19,129 nucleotides of DNA, from positions 1 through 19,129 of the forward strand of contig CALXGC010000086.1 of assembly GCA_944387755.1 (NCBI GenBank). Direction: 5' to 3'. Origin of the DNA: an uncultured Oscillospiraceae bacterium (GTDB lineage: Bacteria > Bacillota_A > Clostridia > Oscillospirales > Oscillospiraceae). How positions within the stretch are numbered: the stretch's first letter is position 1; the number at the start of each line of letters is the position of its first letter. The translations under genes and the position numbers were made by a program. Below, piece after piece: positions 12,542-19,129 of the stretch. The notes under the pieces were generated by a model, which was not told where the DNA came from, ran no database searches, and worked only from the letters and a program-made list of their open reading frames with translations.

Positions 12542-13341
12542 CGGAGAACCTGCCCCGGCGCGGACCGGCGCAGGCCCAATTCCTCCGCCGCGCCGGAGAT
12601 CTCCTCCCACCGGGCCAGGGCCGTGGAGACGTCCAGGCTGCGGGCCGTCTGGAGCTTCCGGGCCAGGGTCGCCCCGTCGTCGAAGAGGACAAAGTGGGCC
12701 CCCGACTCCCGGCTCATATAGGTGAAGTAGCGGGCGCACAGCTCCTGGGAGAAGAAGACGGCGGGGGATTTTTGCTGGATACAGGCCCGCAGCTCCTCCT
12801 GGGTGAGGGGCGTGCCGCTCCCTGTGGGGGAGGGGAGGAGAAAATCCTCCGCCGACCGCCGGAGCTCCAGCGCCACCCGGTCCCGGCCGAAGCGCTCCTG
12901 GGCCTCCTTCAGGCGCTGGACCAGGCTCCCTCCGGACAGGGCGGAGGAGATGAGCACCTGCCCGCCGGAGGTGCAGCGGCCGTACTGCTCCGGCACAAAA
13001 AAGGTCCAGCCCCGCCGGGCGCACTGGCTGCCCAGCTCCCGGACCATGTCCTCCAGAGGCGGAATGCTGCCCGGCGGCGCGGCGCAGGCCACGCCGGAGA
13101 AGCCCCGCGCCATACACTCCCGGACCACCTCCTGGCAGAAGGGCGGGATGGGGCCGAAACCGTCGAAGCCGCGGCAGTCCAGCAGCATCAGCCCGCCCTG
13201 GGGGGCGGCGCTCCCCCGGATGCGGAAGAGGTGGGGCCCCTTCCCCATGCGGTAGGCCATGTGGACGGGCGTGGCCGGAAGCTCCTGAACCTCCCGGAGG
13301 CGGCTGGGCGGCACGGCGATGAAGATGGAAGCTCTTGACAT
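12538..13341 (-). CDS. Hypothetical protein, possible TIM-barrel / GH18-like fold
   Basis: A 267-residue soluble protein that I cannot name with confidence. The pattern of strand-helix repeats (QGGLMLLDCRGFDGFG, then ECMARGFSGVACAAP, RRGWTFFVPEQYG, DRVALEL, SPAVFFSQELC, GAHFVLFDDGATLARKLQTARSLDVSTALARWEEI) resembles a TIM barrel. The last part is like the 'substrate-aligned D and W' end of spore-germination GH18 hydrolases, but the GH18 DxxDxDxE motif is absent. The start is ATG 13341, after a GGGGGA stretch; an upstream in-frame ATG at 13386 lacks such a site. No signal peptide is evident from this start. Confidence 0.72.
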   Translation of the reverse strand: MSRASIFIAVPPSRLREVQELPATPVHMAYRMGKGPHLFRIRGSAAPQGGLMLLDCRGFDGFGPIPPFCQEVVRECMARGFSGVACAAPPGSIPPLEDMVRELGSQCARRGWTFFVPEQYGRCTSGGQVLISSALSGGSLVQRLKEAQERFGRDRVALELRRSAEDFLLPSPTGSGTPLTQEELRACIQQKSPAVFFSQELCARYFTYMSRESGAHFVLFDDGATLARKLQTARSLDVSTALARWEEISGAAEELGLRRSAPGQVLR

Positions 13342-13353
13342 GACAGGTCCCCC

Positions 13354-13382
13354 TTGTCCAAAATTTTCTGACGTGCTATACT
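13354..13382 (+). promoter_or_regulatory. Sigma-A promoter of the yqeG operon
   Basis: TTGTCC (13354-13359), 17 bases, TATACT (13377-13382). It precedes the GTG at 13470 by about 85 bases, leaving an untranslated leader of about 80 bases. Confidence 0.6.
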
Positions 13383-13469
13383 GCAACTGCGGGGAGACGT
13401 CTCTCCCGGCCGGTCTCTTCCACAGTATGCGGAGGGGACCTGTCTCAGAACAGCAAAGGAGGACACAGC

Positions 13470-13976
13470 GTGCCCATCTCTCTCATTCCCCAGGGCTTCT
13501 ACCCCTCTGCCGCCGCCCTGGACCCCAAGGCCCTCCGGGCCAAGGGCGTCCGCCTGGTGCTGGCCGACCTGGACAACACCCTGGCCCCCTACCGGGTCTT
13601 GGAGCCCGCCCCTGAAATCACCGCCTGGAAGGACGCCCTGGCGGCGGAGGGGATCGACCTGTTCATCCTCTCCAACAGCCGGAAGCCCGGCCGCGCCCAG
13701 GCCTTCGCCCAGGCTCTGGGCGTGCCCTTCCAGGGGCACTCCGGCAAGCCCAAAAAGGCGGGCTACCTGCGGGCCCTGGCGCGCATGGGCCGCCGCCCGG
13801 AGGAAGCCGTCATGATCGGCGACCAGATCTTCACCGACGTGCTGGGGGCCAACCGCGCGGGCATTGTCCCGCTGCTGATCCGGCCCATCCGCCTGGCGGG
13901 CAACCCCGGCCGGTACCTCCGCTATGCCGCCGAGACCCCCTTCCGCCTGCTGGGTAAAAGGCGGCCATTCCTGTGA
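13470..13976 (+). CDS. yqeG: YqeG family HAD IIIA-type phosphatase
   Basis: A 168-residue HAD-superfamily phosphatase. Motif I is LADLDNTLAPY with nucleophile and acid/base at D33 and D35. Motif II is the ILSNSR strand (~66-71). The conserved lysine is in GHSGKPKKAGY (~93). Motif III is MIGDQIFTDVLGANRAG (D118 and D123). YqeG relatives include plant and cyanobacterial phosphatidylglycerophosphate phosphatases, so a role in phospholipid synthesis is plausible; the substrate here is unproven. The start is GTG 13470, with AAAGGAGG 7 bases upstream. Its stop overlaps the next start by 4 bases. Confidence 0.92.
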   Translation: MPISLIPQGFYPSAAALDPKALRAKGVRLVLADLDNTLAPYRVLEPAPEITAWKDALAAEGIDLFILSNSRKPGRAQAFAQALGVPFQGHSGKPKKAGYLRALARMGRRPEEAVMIGDQIFTDVLGANRAGIVPLLIRPIRLAGNPGRYLRYAAETPFRLLGKRRPFL

Positions 13977-14863
13977 GCGCCCGCTTCGGCCCGGCGGGCA
14001 ATTCCGCGTCCTTCTCCCGCCTCCACCGCTCCTCTCTGGCCGCCCCCCGCTGGATTGCCGGACTGGGGCTGGACTGTTATGAGTACCAGTGCGGCAAGGG
14101 CGTCCATGTGGGGGAGGACACCTGCCGGAAGCTGGGAGAGGAGGCCCGGCGCGCCGGAATCTCCCTCTCCCTCCACGCCCCCTATTTCATCAATCTGGCC
14201 AATCCGGCCCCGGAGTCCGCGGAGCGGACCACCGGCTATGTCATCGCCGCCTGCCGGGCCGCCGCCTGGATGGGGGCGGAGCGGGTGGTCATCCACTCCG
14301 GCGCGCTGATGAAGCGCTCCCGGCGGGAGGCCCTGGAGATTGCCAAGCAGACGCTGCTCCAGGTGCTTCAGGCCTGCCGCTCCGCCGGCTTCTCCGGCAT
14401 TTCCCTGTGCCCGGAGACCATGGGAAAAATCAACCAGCTCGGCGAGCTGGAGGAGGTGCTGGCGCTGTGCGCCCTGGACGGGCAGCTGATCCCCTGTCTG
14501 GACTTCGGCCACCTGTACGCCCGCTCCCTGGGGGCGGACGACGGGCAGGAGCGCTTCGCCCGTATGCTGGACCGGGTGGAGGCCGTCCTGGGCCCAGACC
14601 GGGCCAGCCGCTTCCACAGCCACTTCTCCCACATCGAATTCACCCCCAACGGGGGCGAGAAGCGCCACCGGACCTTTGCGGACAGCGGCGGCTTCGGCCC
14701 GGACTGGACCCCGCTGGCCCGGGAGATTGCCCGGCGGGGCTGGTCCCCCGTCTTCATCTGCGAGAGCGCCGGAACCCAGGCGGAGGACGCCCTGACCATG
14801 AAACAGACTTACCGCAATTTCTGCGACCATTTTTTACGCTTGGAGGCCCCACATGAGCTTTGA
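13973..14863 (+). CDS. nfo: Deoxyribonuclease IV (AP endonuclease, family 2)
   Basis: A 296-residue TIM-barrel endonuclease that cuts DNA at abasic sites in base-excision repair. The trinuclear zinc site is recognisable: H68 in SLHAPYF, H108 in VVIHSG, E148 in LCPETM, D177 and H180 in LDFGH, H215/H217 in RFHSHF, H232 in KRHRTF, and E264 in FICESAG. The late His-rich block differs from E. coli Nfo (no DRHEHIG motif in that exact form), as in many Firmicute homologues. It starts at GTG 13973, overlapping the yqeG stop (GTGA). It is followed with an 11-base overlap by the radical SAM gene. Confidence 0.9.
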   Translation: MSARFGPAGNSASFSRLHRSSLAAPRWIAGLGLDCYEYQCGKGVHVGEDTCRKLGEEARRAGISLSLHAPYFINLANPAPESAERTTGYVIAACRAAAWMGAERVVIHSGALMKRSRREALEIAKQTLLQVLQACRSAGFSGISLCPETMGKINQLGELEEVLALCALDGQLIPCLDFGHLYARSLGADDGQERFARMLDRVEAVLGPDRASRFHSHFSHIEFTPNGGEKRHRTFADSGGFGPDWTPLAREIARRGWSPVFICESAGTQAEDALTMKQTYRNFCDHFLRLEAPHEL

Positions 14864-16808
14864 CCGCGACTTGTTTCTCCCCGTCAGTAAGGACGACATG
14901 GCCCGCCGGGGCTGGGACTTTTTTGACATCCTGATTATCACCGGAGACGCCTATGTGGACCACCCCTCCTTCGGTCCCGCCATCATCGGCCGGGTGCTGG
15001 AGGCGGAGGGCTGGCGGGTGGCCGTGCTGGCCCAGCCCGACTGGCGCTCCCCGGCGGCCTTCGCCGCCCTGGGCCGGCCCCGGCTGGCGGTGATGATCTC
15101 CGCCGGCAATCTGGATTCCATGGTGGCCCACTACACCGCCGCCAAAAAGCGCCGCCACGACGACGCCTACTCCCCCGGACGAAAGGCGGGGCTCCGCCCC
15201 GACCACGCCACGGTGGTATACGCCAACCGGGCGCGGGAGGCGTTCGGGGATATTCCCGTGATCATCGGCGGCCTGGAGGCCTCTCTCCGCCGGTTCGCCC
15301 ACTACGACTACTGGGAGGACAAGGTGCGCCGGTCCATCCTCTTCGACGCCCAGGCGGACATCCTCACCTACGGCATGGGAGAGAAGGCCTCGGTGGAGAT
15401 CGTCTCCCGCCTGGCCTCCGGCACCCCGGTGGAGGAGATCACCGACGTGCGGGGCACCTGCGTGGCCGTGCGGGACCCCGGCGTGTGCGCCTATCCCAAA
15501 ATTGAAGTCCCCTCCTTCGAGGCGGTGTCCGCCTCCAAGACCGCCTACGCCCAGGCCAACATGACGGAGTACCGGGAGCACGACCCCTTTGTGGGGAAGG
15601 CCATTCTCCAGCGCCACGGCCGGGACATCCTCCTGGTGAACCCCCCCGCCATGCCCCTCACCATGGAGGAGATGGACCGGGTGGCGGAGCTGCCCTATGT
15701 GCGGGAGCCCCACCCCATGTACGACGGGATGGGGGGCGTCCCCGCCATCGAGGAGGTGCGCTTCTCCATCACCCACAACCGGGGGTGCTTCGGGGCGTGC
15801 AGCTTCTGCTCCCTGGCCTTCCACCAGGGGCGGGTCATCTCCGCCCGCAGCCACGGGAGCGTCCTCCGGGAGGCCAGGCTGCTCACCCAGCACCCCGGCT
15901 TCAAGGGGTACATCCACGACGTGGGCGGGCCCTCCGCCACCTTCCGCCGCCCCTCCTGCCAGAAGCAGCTCAAGCACGGCCTGTGCAAAAACCGGGCCTG
16001 CCTGGCTCCGGAGGCCTGCCCCAACCTGGACGCGGACCACACCGACTATATGATGCTTCTGCGGAAGCTCCGGGCGCTGCCCGGGGTGAAGAAGGTGTTT
16101 ATCCGCTCAGGTATCCGCTTTGACTATTTGATGAAGGACCCCAGCGGGGAGTTCTTCACCGACCTGGTCCAGCACCACATCTCCGGCCAGCTCAAAGTGG
16201 CCCCGGAGCACTGCGTGGCCCACACCCTGGACTATATGGGCAAACCTCACATCGAGGTCTATGAAAAATTCCGGGAGAAGTACTTCAAGCTCAACCGCCG
16301 GTACGGCAAGGACCAGTACCTGGTGCCCTATCTCATCTCCTCCCACCCCGGCTGCACCCTGGAGGACGCGGTGCAGCTGGCCGAGTGGCTGAACCGGCAG
16401 GGCTATATGCCGGAGCAGGTCCAGGACTTCTACCCCACCCCCGGCACCCTGGCCACCTGTATGTGGTACACCGGCCTCGACCCCCGGACCATGGAGCCGG
16501 TCTTCGTCCCCAAGCCCCCCCATGAGAAGGCCCTCCAGCGGGCCCTGATGCAGTGGCGCAAGCCCCAGAACCGGAAGCTGGTGCTGGAGGCCCTCCGCCG
16601 GACAGGGCGGGAGGACTTAATCGGCTACGGCAAGCGCTGTCTGGTGCGTCCGGACAAGGGCCAGACCGCCGGAGACGCCCCGCGCCCCGCCGGCAGGGGC
16701 GGACAGCGCCAGGAGCGGCGGGACACGCCCCGCGGCCCCCTCAAGCGGAAGGCCGGCTGGGCCAAGCCGGCGGCCCCCAAAAAGGGGACCGGAAAAAAGA
16801 GAGGTTAG
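14853..16808 (+). CDS. YgiQ family radical SAM protein
   Basis: A 651-residue UPF0313/YgiQ protein. The 4Fe-4S cluster motif is C312-F-G-A-C316-S-F-C319, inside NRGCFGACSFCSLAFHQG. An N-terminal domain of the B12-binding-like type (DILIITGDAYVDHPSFGPAIIGRVLE, ~25-50) precedes it, with the YgiQ markers SAGNLDSMVAHYTAAKKRRHDDAYSPG (~83-109) and QDFYPTPGTLATCMWYTGLDP later. The last ~60 residues are basic and low-complexity (GKRCLVRPDKG, KRKAGWAKPAAPKKGTGKKRG), suggesting nucleic-acid contact. The reaction of YgiQ is not known. ATG 14853 overlaps the nfo stop. It sits in a four-gene operon. Confidence 0.94.
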   Translation: MSFDRDLFLPVSKDDMARRGWDFFDILIITGDAYVDHPSFGPAIIGRVLEAEGWRVAVLAQPDWRSPAAFAALGRPRLAVMISAGNLDSMVAHYTAAKKRRHDDAYSPGRKAGLRPDHATVVYANRAREAFGDIPVIIGGLEASLRRFAHYDYWEDKVRRSILFDAQADILTYGMGEKASVEIVSRLASGTPVEEITDVRGTCVAVRDPGVCAYPKIEVPSFEAVSASKTAYAQANMTEYREHDPFVGKAILQRHGRDILLVNPPAMPLTMEEMDRVAELPYVREPHPMYDGMGGVPAIEEVRFSITHNRGCFGACSFCSLAFHQGRVISARSHGSVLREARLLTQHPGFKGYIHDVGGPSATFRRPSCQKQLKHGLCKNRACLAPEACPNLDADHTDYMMLLRKLRALPGVKKVFIRSGIRFDYLMKDPSGEFFTDLVQHHISGQLKVAPEHCVAHTLDYMGKPHIEVYEKFREKYFKLNRRYGKDQYLVPYLISSHPGCTLEDAVQLAEWLNRQGYMPEQVQDFYPTPGTLATCMWYTGLDPRTMEPVFVPKPPHEKALQRALMQWRKPQNRKLVLEALRRTGREDLIGYGKRCLVRPDKGQTAGDAPRPAGRGGQRQERRDTPRGPLKRKAGWAKPAAPKKGTGKKRG

Positions 16809-16811
16809 ACG

Positions 16812-17231
16812 ATGGACAGCCTGAAATGTATCTGCGGCGGAACCTTTCAGTTTTGGGGAAAGGAATATCTGCGTATGGGCCAAATCCGCCCCTTTCTCAA
16901 CAAGGATTTGACGGAGAAGCACCTCCCTGTGGAGCTGTACATCTGCCCCCAGTGCCGGACCATCCGCTTTCTCGCGGACCAGGACTGGTGGCAGGGGCAG
17001 CTGGAGGAGCAGGAAAAATACCTCCAGGCCCAGGAGGAGAAGCGCCGTCAGGAGGCGGACCGCTTTCAGGCGTTTCTGAGGGATTTTGCCGGCTACAGCG
17101 ACCGGCGGCTGCGGCGCATCGCCTCCGGCTCCGGCCTGCTGGACTCCAGCTATGACGAGACGGCCAGGGCCGCCGCCCGGCAGCTTCTGGAGCGGCGGCG
17201 GAAGCCCTCCGGCCCCTCCTGGGAGCGGTAA
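16812..17231 (+). CDS. Zinc-ribbon hypothetical protein
   Basis: A 139-residue soluble protein with an N-terminal zinc ribbon: C6-x-C8 (KCICGG) and C45-x-x-C48 (YICPQCRTI). A long charged helix (QGQLEEQEKYLQAQEEKRRQEADRFQ, ~68-93) follows, likely a coiled coil, then a helical C-terminal part. Small nucleic-acid-binding zinc ribbons of this kind are frequent in clostridia; no function is known. The ATG at 16812 is 3 bases after the YgiQ stop, with GAGAGG upstream. It is the last gene of the yqeG-nfo-ygiQ run. Confidence 0.85.
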   Translation: MDSLKCICGGTFQFWGKEYLRMGQIRPFLNKDLTEKHLPVELYICPQCRTIRFLADQDWWQGQLEEQEKYLQAQEEKRRQEADRFQAFLRDFAGYSDRRLRRIASGSGLLDSSYDETARAAARQLLERRRKPSGPSWER

Positions 17232-17258
17232 AAAGCGGACGGCCCCGGAGGGCCGCCC
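17230..17258 (-). terminator. Terminator of the small lipoprotein gene
   Basis: Arms 17237-17245 and 17250-17258 form a 9-bp stem with one G-U pair and loop TCCG on the minus strand, then GCTTTTTA. It overlaps the end of the convergent zinc-ribbon gene; the plus strand lacks a T-run. Confidence 0.68.
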
Positions 17259-17267
17259 GCCGGCAGG

Positions 17268-17588
17268 CTATTCCGCTTCCATCTGGTTCCGGACGCCCTG
17301 CTTTACGTCCCTGGCCGCCGCTTCGCCGCCGTCCATCATGCGGTCCCAGCTCTCCCGAAGCTCCCGGCCCAGCTTTTCCCACTCGCTCTCGCCGCCGGGC
17401 TTTTCGGGGGACACCCGGCCGTCCGCGCCGGCGTGATAGCGGCCGTCCTCCAGCAGGTTCCGCCTCGCCTCAGAGGCCCCCTGGCTGCTCAGCCGCCCGG
17501 CGGTCCCGTCCCGCTCCCCGGCTCCGCAGGCCGTCAAAGTCAGAACCAGCGCCAGCGCGGCGCACAGCGCCGTCCATCTTCCTCCCAT
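17268..17588 (-). CDS. Small putative lipoprotein
   Basis: A 106-residue lipoprotein. The N-terminus is Met-Gly-Gly-Arg, then a hydrophobic stretch ending in the lipobox LTLTACG, with the lipidated Cys at position 21. The mature part (about 85 residues) is highly charged and helical, with blocks such as GESEWEKLGRELRESWDRMM, and ends in KQGVRNQMEAE. Function is unknown. The start is ATG 17588, with AAGGAG 5-6 bases ahead; a longer frame reaches back to 17681 without a signal-like start. The leader holds a large inverted repeat. The gene is convergent with the zinc-ribbon gene. Confidence 0.8.
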   Translation of the reverse strand: MGGRWTALCAALALVLTLTACGAGERDGTAGRLSSQGASEARRNLLEDGRYHAGADGRVSPEKPGGESEWEKLGRELRESWDRMMDGGEAAARDVKQGVRNQMEAE

Positions 17589-17630
17589 CGCGTCTCCTTC
17601 CGCTCTCTCACTCTGTTTCTCCCCGGTCTC

Positions 17631-17683
17631 TTTTGTGCGCGCCGCCCTTTCTCCCGCCCCCGGCGGGACGGGGGCGCACAAAA
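17631..17683 (-). other. Inverted repeat in the lipoprotein leader
   Basis: TTTTGTGCGC (17631-17640) and GCGCACAAAA (17674-17683) are a perfect 10-bp inverted repeat. The ~33-base interior is itself GC-rich and self-complementary (CCCGCC...GGCGGG). No T-run follows on either side, so it is not an ordinary terminator. Confidence 0.5.
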
Positions 17684-17745
17684 CGGACGCTCCATCCGCC
17701 GGTTAGTATGTGCGGCGGCGCGGCGCTCATGCCGGAAATTTTATG

Positions 17746-17775
17746 AAAAAAGGCTCCCGGTCCGGGAGCCTTTTT
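17746..17775. terminator. Terminator of thrS, bidirectional
   Basis: GGCTCCCGG (17752-17760) pairs with CCGGGAGCC (17762-17770), flanked by A6 on the left and T5 on the right. The symmetrical A/T flanks give a strong T-run on both strands. It follows the thrS stop on the minus strand. Confidence 0.85.
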
Positions 17776-17787
17776 GATTGATTTGAT

Positions 17788-19129
17788 TTACCAGATGGCT
17801 TTGGTGCGCACGTCCTGGGAGATGACGGCCTCAAAGTCCGCCAGGGACATGGCCCCCTTGTCCTCGCCGGTGCGCAGGCGCAGGGAGACGGTGTTGTTCT
17901 CCATATCCCGGTCGCCCACCACCAGCATATAGGGGATCTTCTCCAGGGTGGCCTCGCGGATCTTCTTGCCGATCTTCTCGTTGCGGCCGTCCACCTCCAC
18001 CCGGAAGCCCTTGGCGTCCAGTCCGGCGGCAATCTGCGCGGCGTACTCCGCGGCCCGGTCGGTGACGGGCAGCACCTTCACCTGAACAGGGGCCAGCCAG
18101 GCGGGGAAGGCCCCGGCGAAGTGCTCGGTGATGACGCCGATGAAGCGCTCGATGGAGCCCAGCACCACCCGGTGAATCATGACGGGGCGGTGCTTCTGGC
18201 CGTCCTCGCCGGTGTACTCCAGCTCAAAGCGCTCAGGCAGCTGGGAGTCCAGCTGGATGGTGCCGCACTGCCAGGTACGGCCCAGGGAGTCGGCCAGGTG
18301 GAAGTCCAGCTTGGGACCGTAGAAGGCGCCGTCCCCCTCGTTGATGGTGTACTCCTTGCCCATGTCGGTGATGGCGTCCTTCAGGATGTCCTGGTTGTGC
18401 TCCCACTGCTCCACGGTGCCGATGTGGTCCTCCGGCATGGTGCTGAGCTCGATGGTATAGCTCAGGCCGAAGGTGGAGTAGACCTCGTCGAAGAGCCGCA
18501 CGGTCTCCTGGATGACGTCCTTAAGCTGGCCGGGGGTCATGAAGATGTGGGCGTCGTCCTGGTTGAAGCAGCGCACCCGGAACAGGCCGTGGAGGGCGCC
18601 GGAGAGCTCGTGGCGGTGGACCAGGCCGATCTCCCCCACCCGGAGGGGCAGCTCCCGGTAGGAGTGGGGCTCGCTGGCATAGACCAGCATGCCGCCGGGG
18701 CAGTTCATGGGCTTGATGGCGTAGTCCTCTTCGTCGATGACGGTGGTGTACATGTTCTGCTTATAGTGGTCCCAGTGGCCGGAGCGCTCCCACAGCTTCC
18801 GGTTGAGAATGATGGGGGTGGAGATCTCCACATAGCCGTATTTTTTGTGGATCTGCCGCCAGTAGTCCAGCAGGGTGTTCTTCAGGGTCATGCCCTTGGG
18901 CAGGAAGAAGGGGAAGCCGGGTCCCTCGTCCCGGAGCATAAACAGGCCCAGCTCGCGGCCCAGCTTCCGGTGGTCCCGCTTCTTGGCCTCCTCAATGCGC
19001 TGCAGATAGGCGTCCAGCTCGTCCTTCTTGGGGAAGGCGATGCCGTAGATGCGCTGGAGGGTCTCCCGGTTGGAGTCCCCCCGCCAGTAGGCGGCGTTGC
19101 AGGCGGTGAGCTTCAGGGCGTTGCCCTTG
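17788..19129 (-). CDS. thrS: Threonine--tRNA ligase (5' end outside the window)
   Basis: About 446 C-terminal residues of ThrRS, which attaches threonine to tRNA-Thr; the N-terminal TGS and most of the editing domain lie beyond the right edge. The frame is open through base 19129. The left part of this fragment (NAAYWRGDSNRETLQRIYGIAF) is the end of the editing region. Class II motif 1 lies around the WRQIHKKYGYVEISTPIIL block; motif 2 has AIKPMNCPGG followed by FRVRCFNQDDAHIF; zinc ligands are Cys of MNCPGG, His of LVHRHE and His of VMIHRV. Motif 3 is HRVVLGSIERFIGVI. The C-terminal anticodon domain begins at WLAPVQVKVLPV. The terminator directly follows. Confidence 0.97.
   Translation of the reverse strand, partial: KGNALKLTACNAAYWRGDSNRETLQRIYGIAFPKKDELDAYLQRIEEAKKRDHRKLGRELGLFMLRDEGPGFPFFLPKGMTLKNTLLDYWRQIHKKYGYVEISTPIILNRKLWERSGHWDHYKQNMYTTVIDEEDYAIKPMNCPGGMLVYASEPHSYRELPLRVGEIGLVHRHELSGALHGLFRVRCFNQDDAHIFMTPGQLKDVIQETVRLFDEVYSTFGLSYTIELSTMPEDHIGTVEQWEHNQDILKDAITDMGKEYTINEGDGAFYGPKLDFHLADSLGRTWQCGTIQLDSQLPERFELEYTGEDGQKHRPVMIHRVVLGSIERFIGVITEHFAGAFPAWLAPVQVKVLPVTDRAAEYAAQIAAGLDAKGFRVEVDGRNEKIGKKIREATLEKIPYMLVVGDRDMENNTVSLRLRTGEDKGAMSLADFEAVISQDVRTKAIW

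Noticed and set aside
14754..16040. Minus-strand frame of 428 codons opposite ygiQ
   Set aside because: Shadow of the YgiQ gene, with biased low-complexity translation.

Overview
The window comes from a GC-rich, spore-forming Firmicute of the clostridial type. The Oscillospiraceae (the Flavonifractor, Pseudoflavonifractor or Intestinimonas group) fit best. This rests on very high GC with strong G/C third positions, a DUF2508 (YaaL)-BofA pair, a YtrA-type GntR/ABC operon, DUF4491, an SLH-domain surface protein, YqeG, and G/C-rich intergenic repeat cassettes. The species assignment is inference. No tRNA, rRNA, CRISPR array, insertion sequence or prophage gene was seen.

Layout. (1) 1-293: the 3' end of a uroporphyrinogen-III synthase. 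(2) 290-3246: a compact five-gene operon with its own sigma-A promoter and a palindromic operator candidate. Only its last product has a fold I recognise (MoaB/MogA/CinA-like molybdopterin-binding), so this is the main candidate for an undescribed system. (3) 3331-3621: a DUF4491 membrane protein. (4) 3749-5651, minus: an ABC-2 permease, an ATPase and a YtrA-like GntR repressor, with two AT-rich operator-like sites on their promoter. (5) 5826-8836: a consensus promoter and hairpin leading into serC, serA and a rhomboid protease. (6) 8872-9359, minus: bofA and DUF2508. (7) About 9475-9790: a gene-free, highly structured stretch ending in a plus-strand terminator, a candidate non-coding RNA. (8) 9800-10999, minus: a secreted SLH protein, divergent from bioY, which carries two BirA-like operators. 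(9) 11759-12180: a repeat cassette. (10) 12181-13341, minus: a Dabb-domain protein and a possible TIM-barrel protein. (11) 13470-17231: a translationally coupled run of yqeG, endonuclease IV, a YgiQ-type radical SAM protein and a zinc-ribbon protein. (12) 17268-17588, minus: a small lipoprotein. (13) 17788 to the window end, minus: most of thrS.

How it works together. serC and serA form the serine branch from 3-phosphoglycerate, under one strong promoter. The GntR repressor probably controls its own ABC exporter. Biotin uptake by BioY is probably controlled by biotin-bound BirA. The unknown operon is tightly coupled (gaps of 4 and 12 bases, then two 4-base overlaps), so its products probably act together; their substrate cannot be read from sequence alone.
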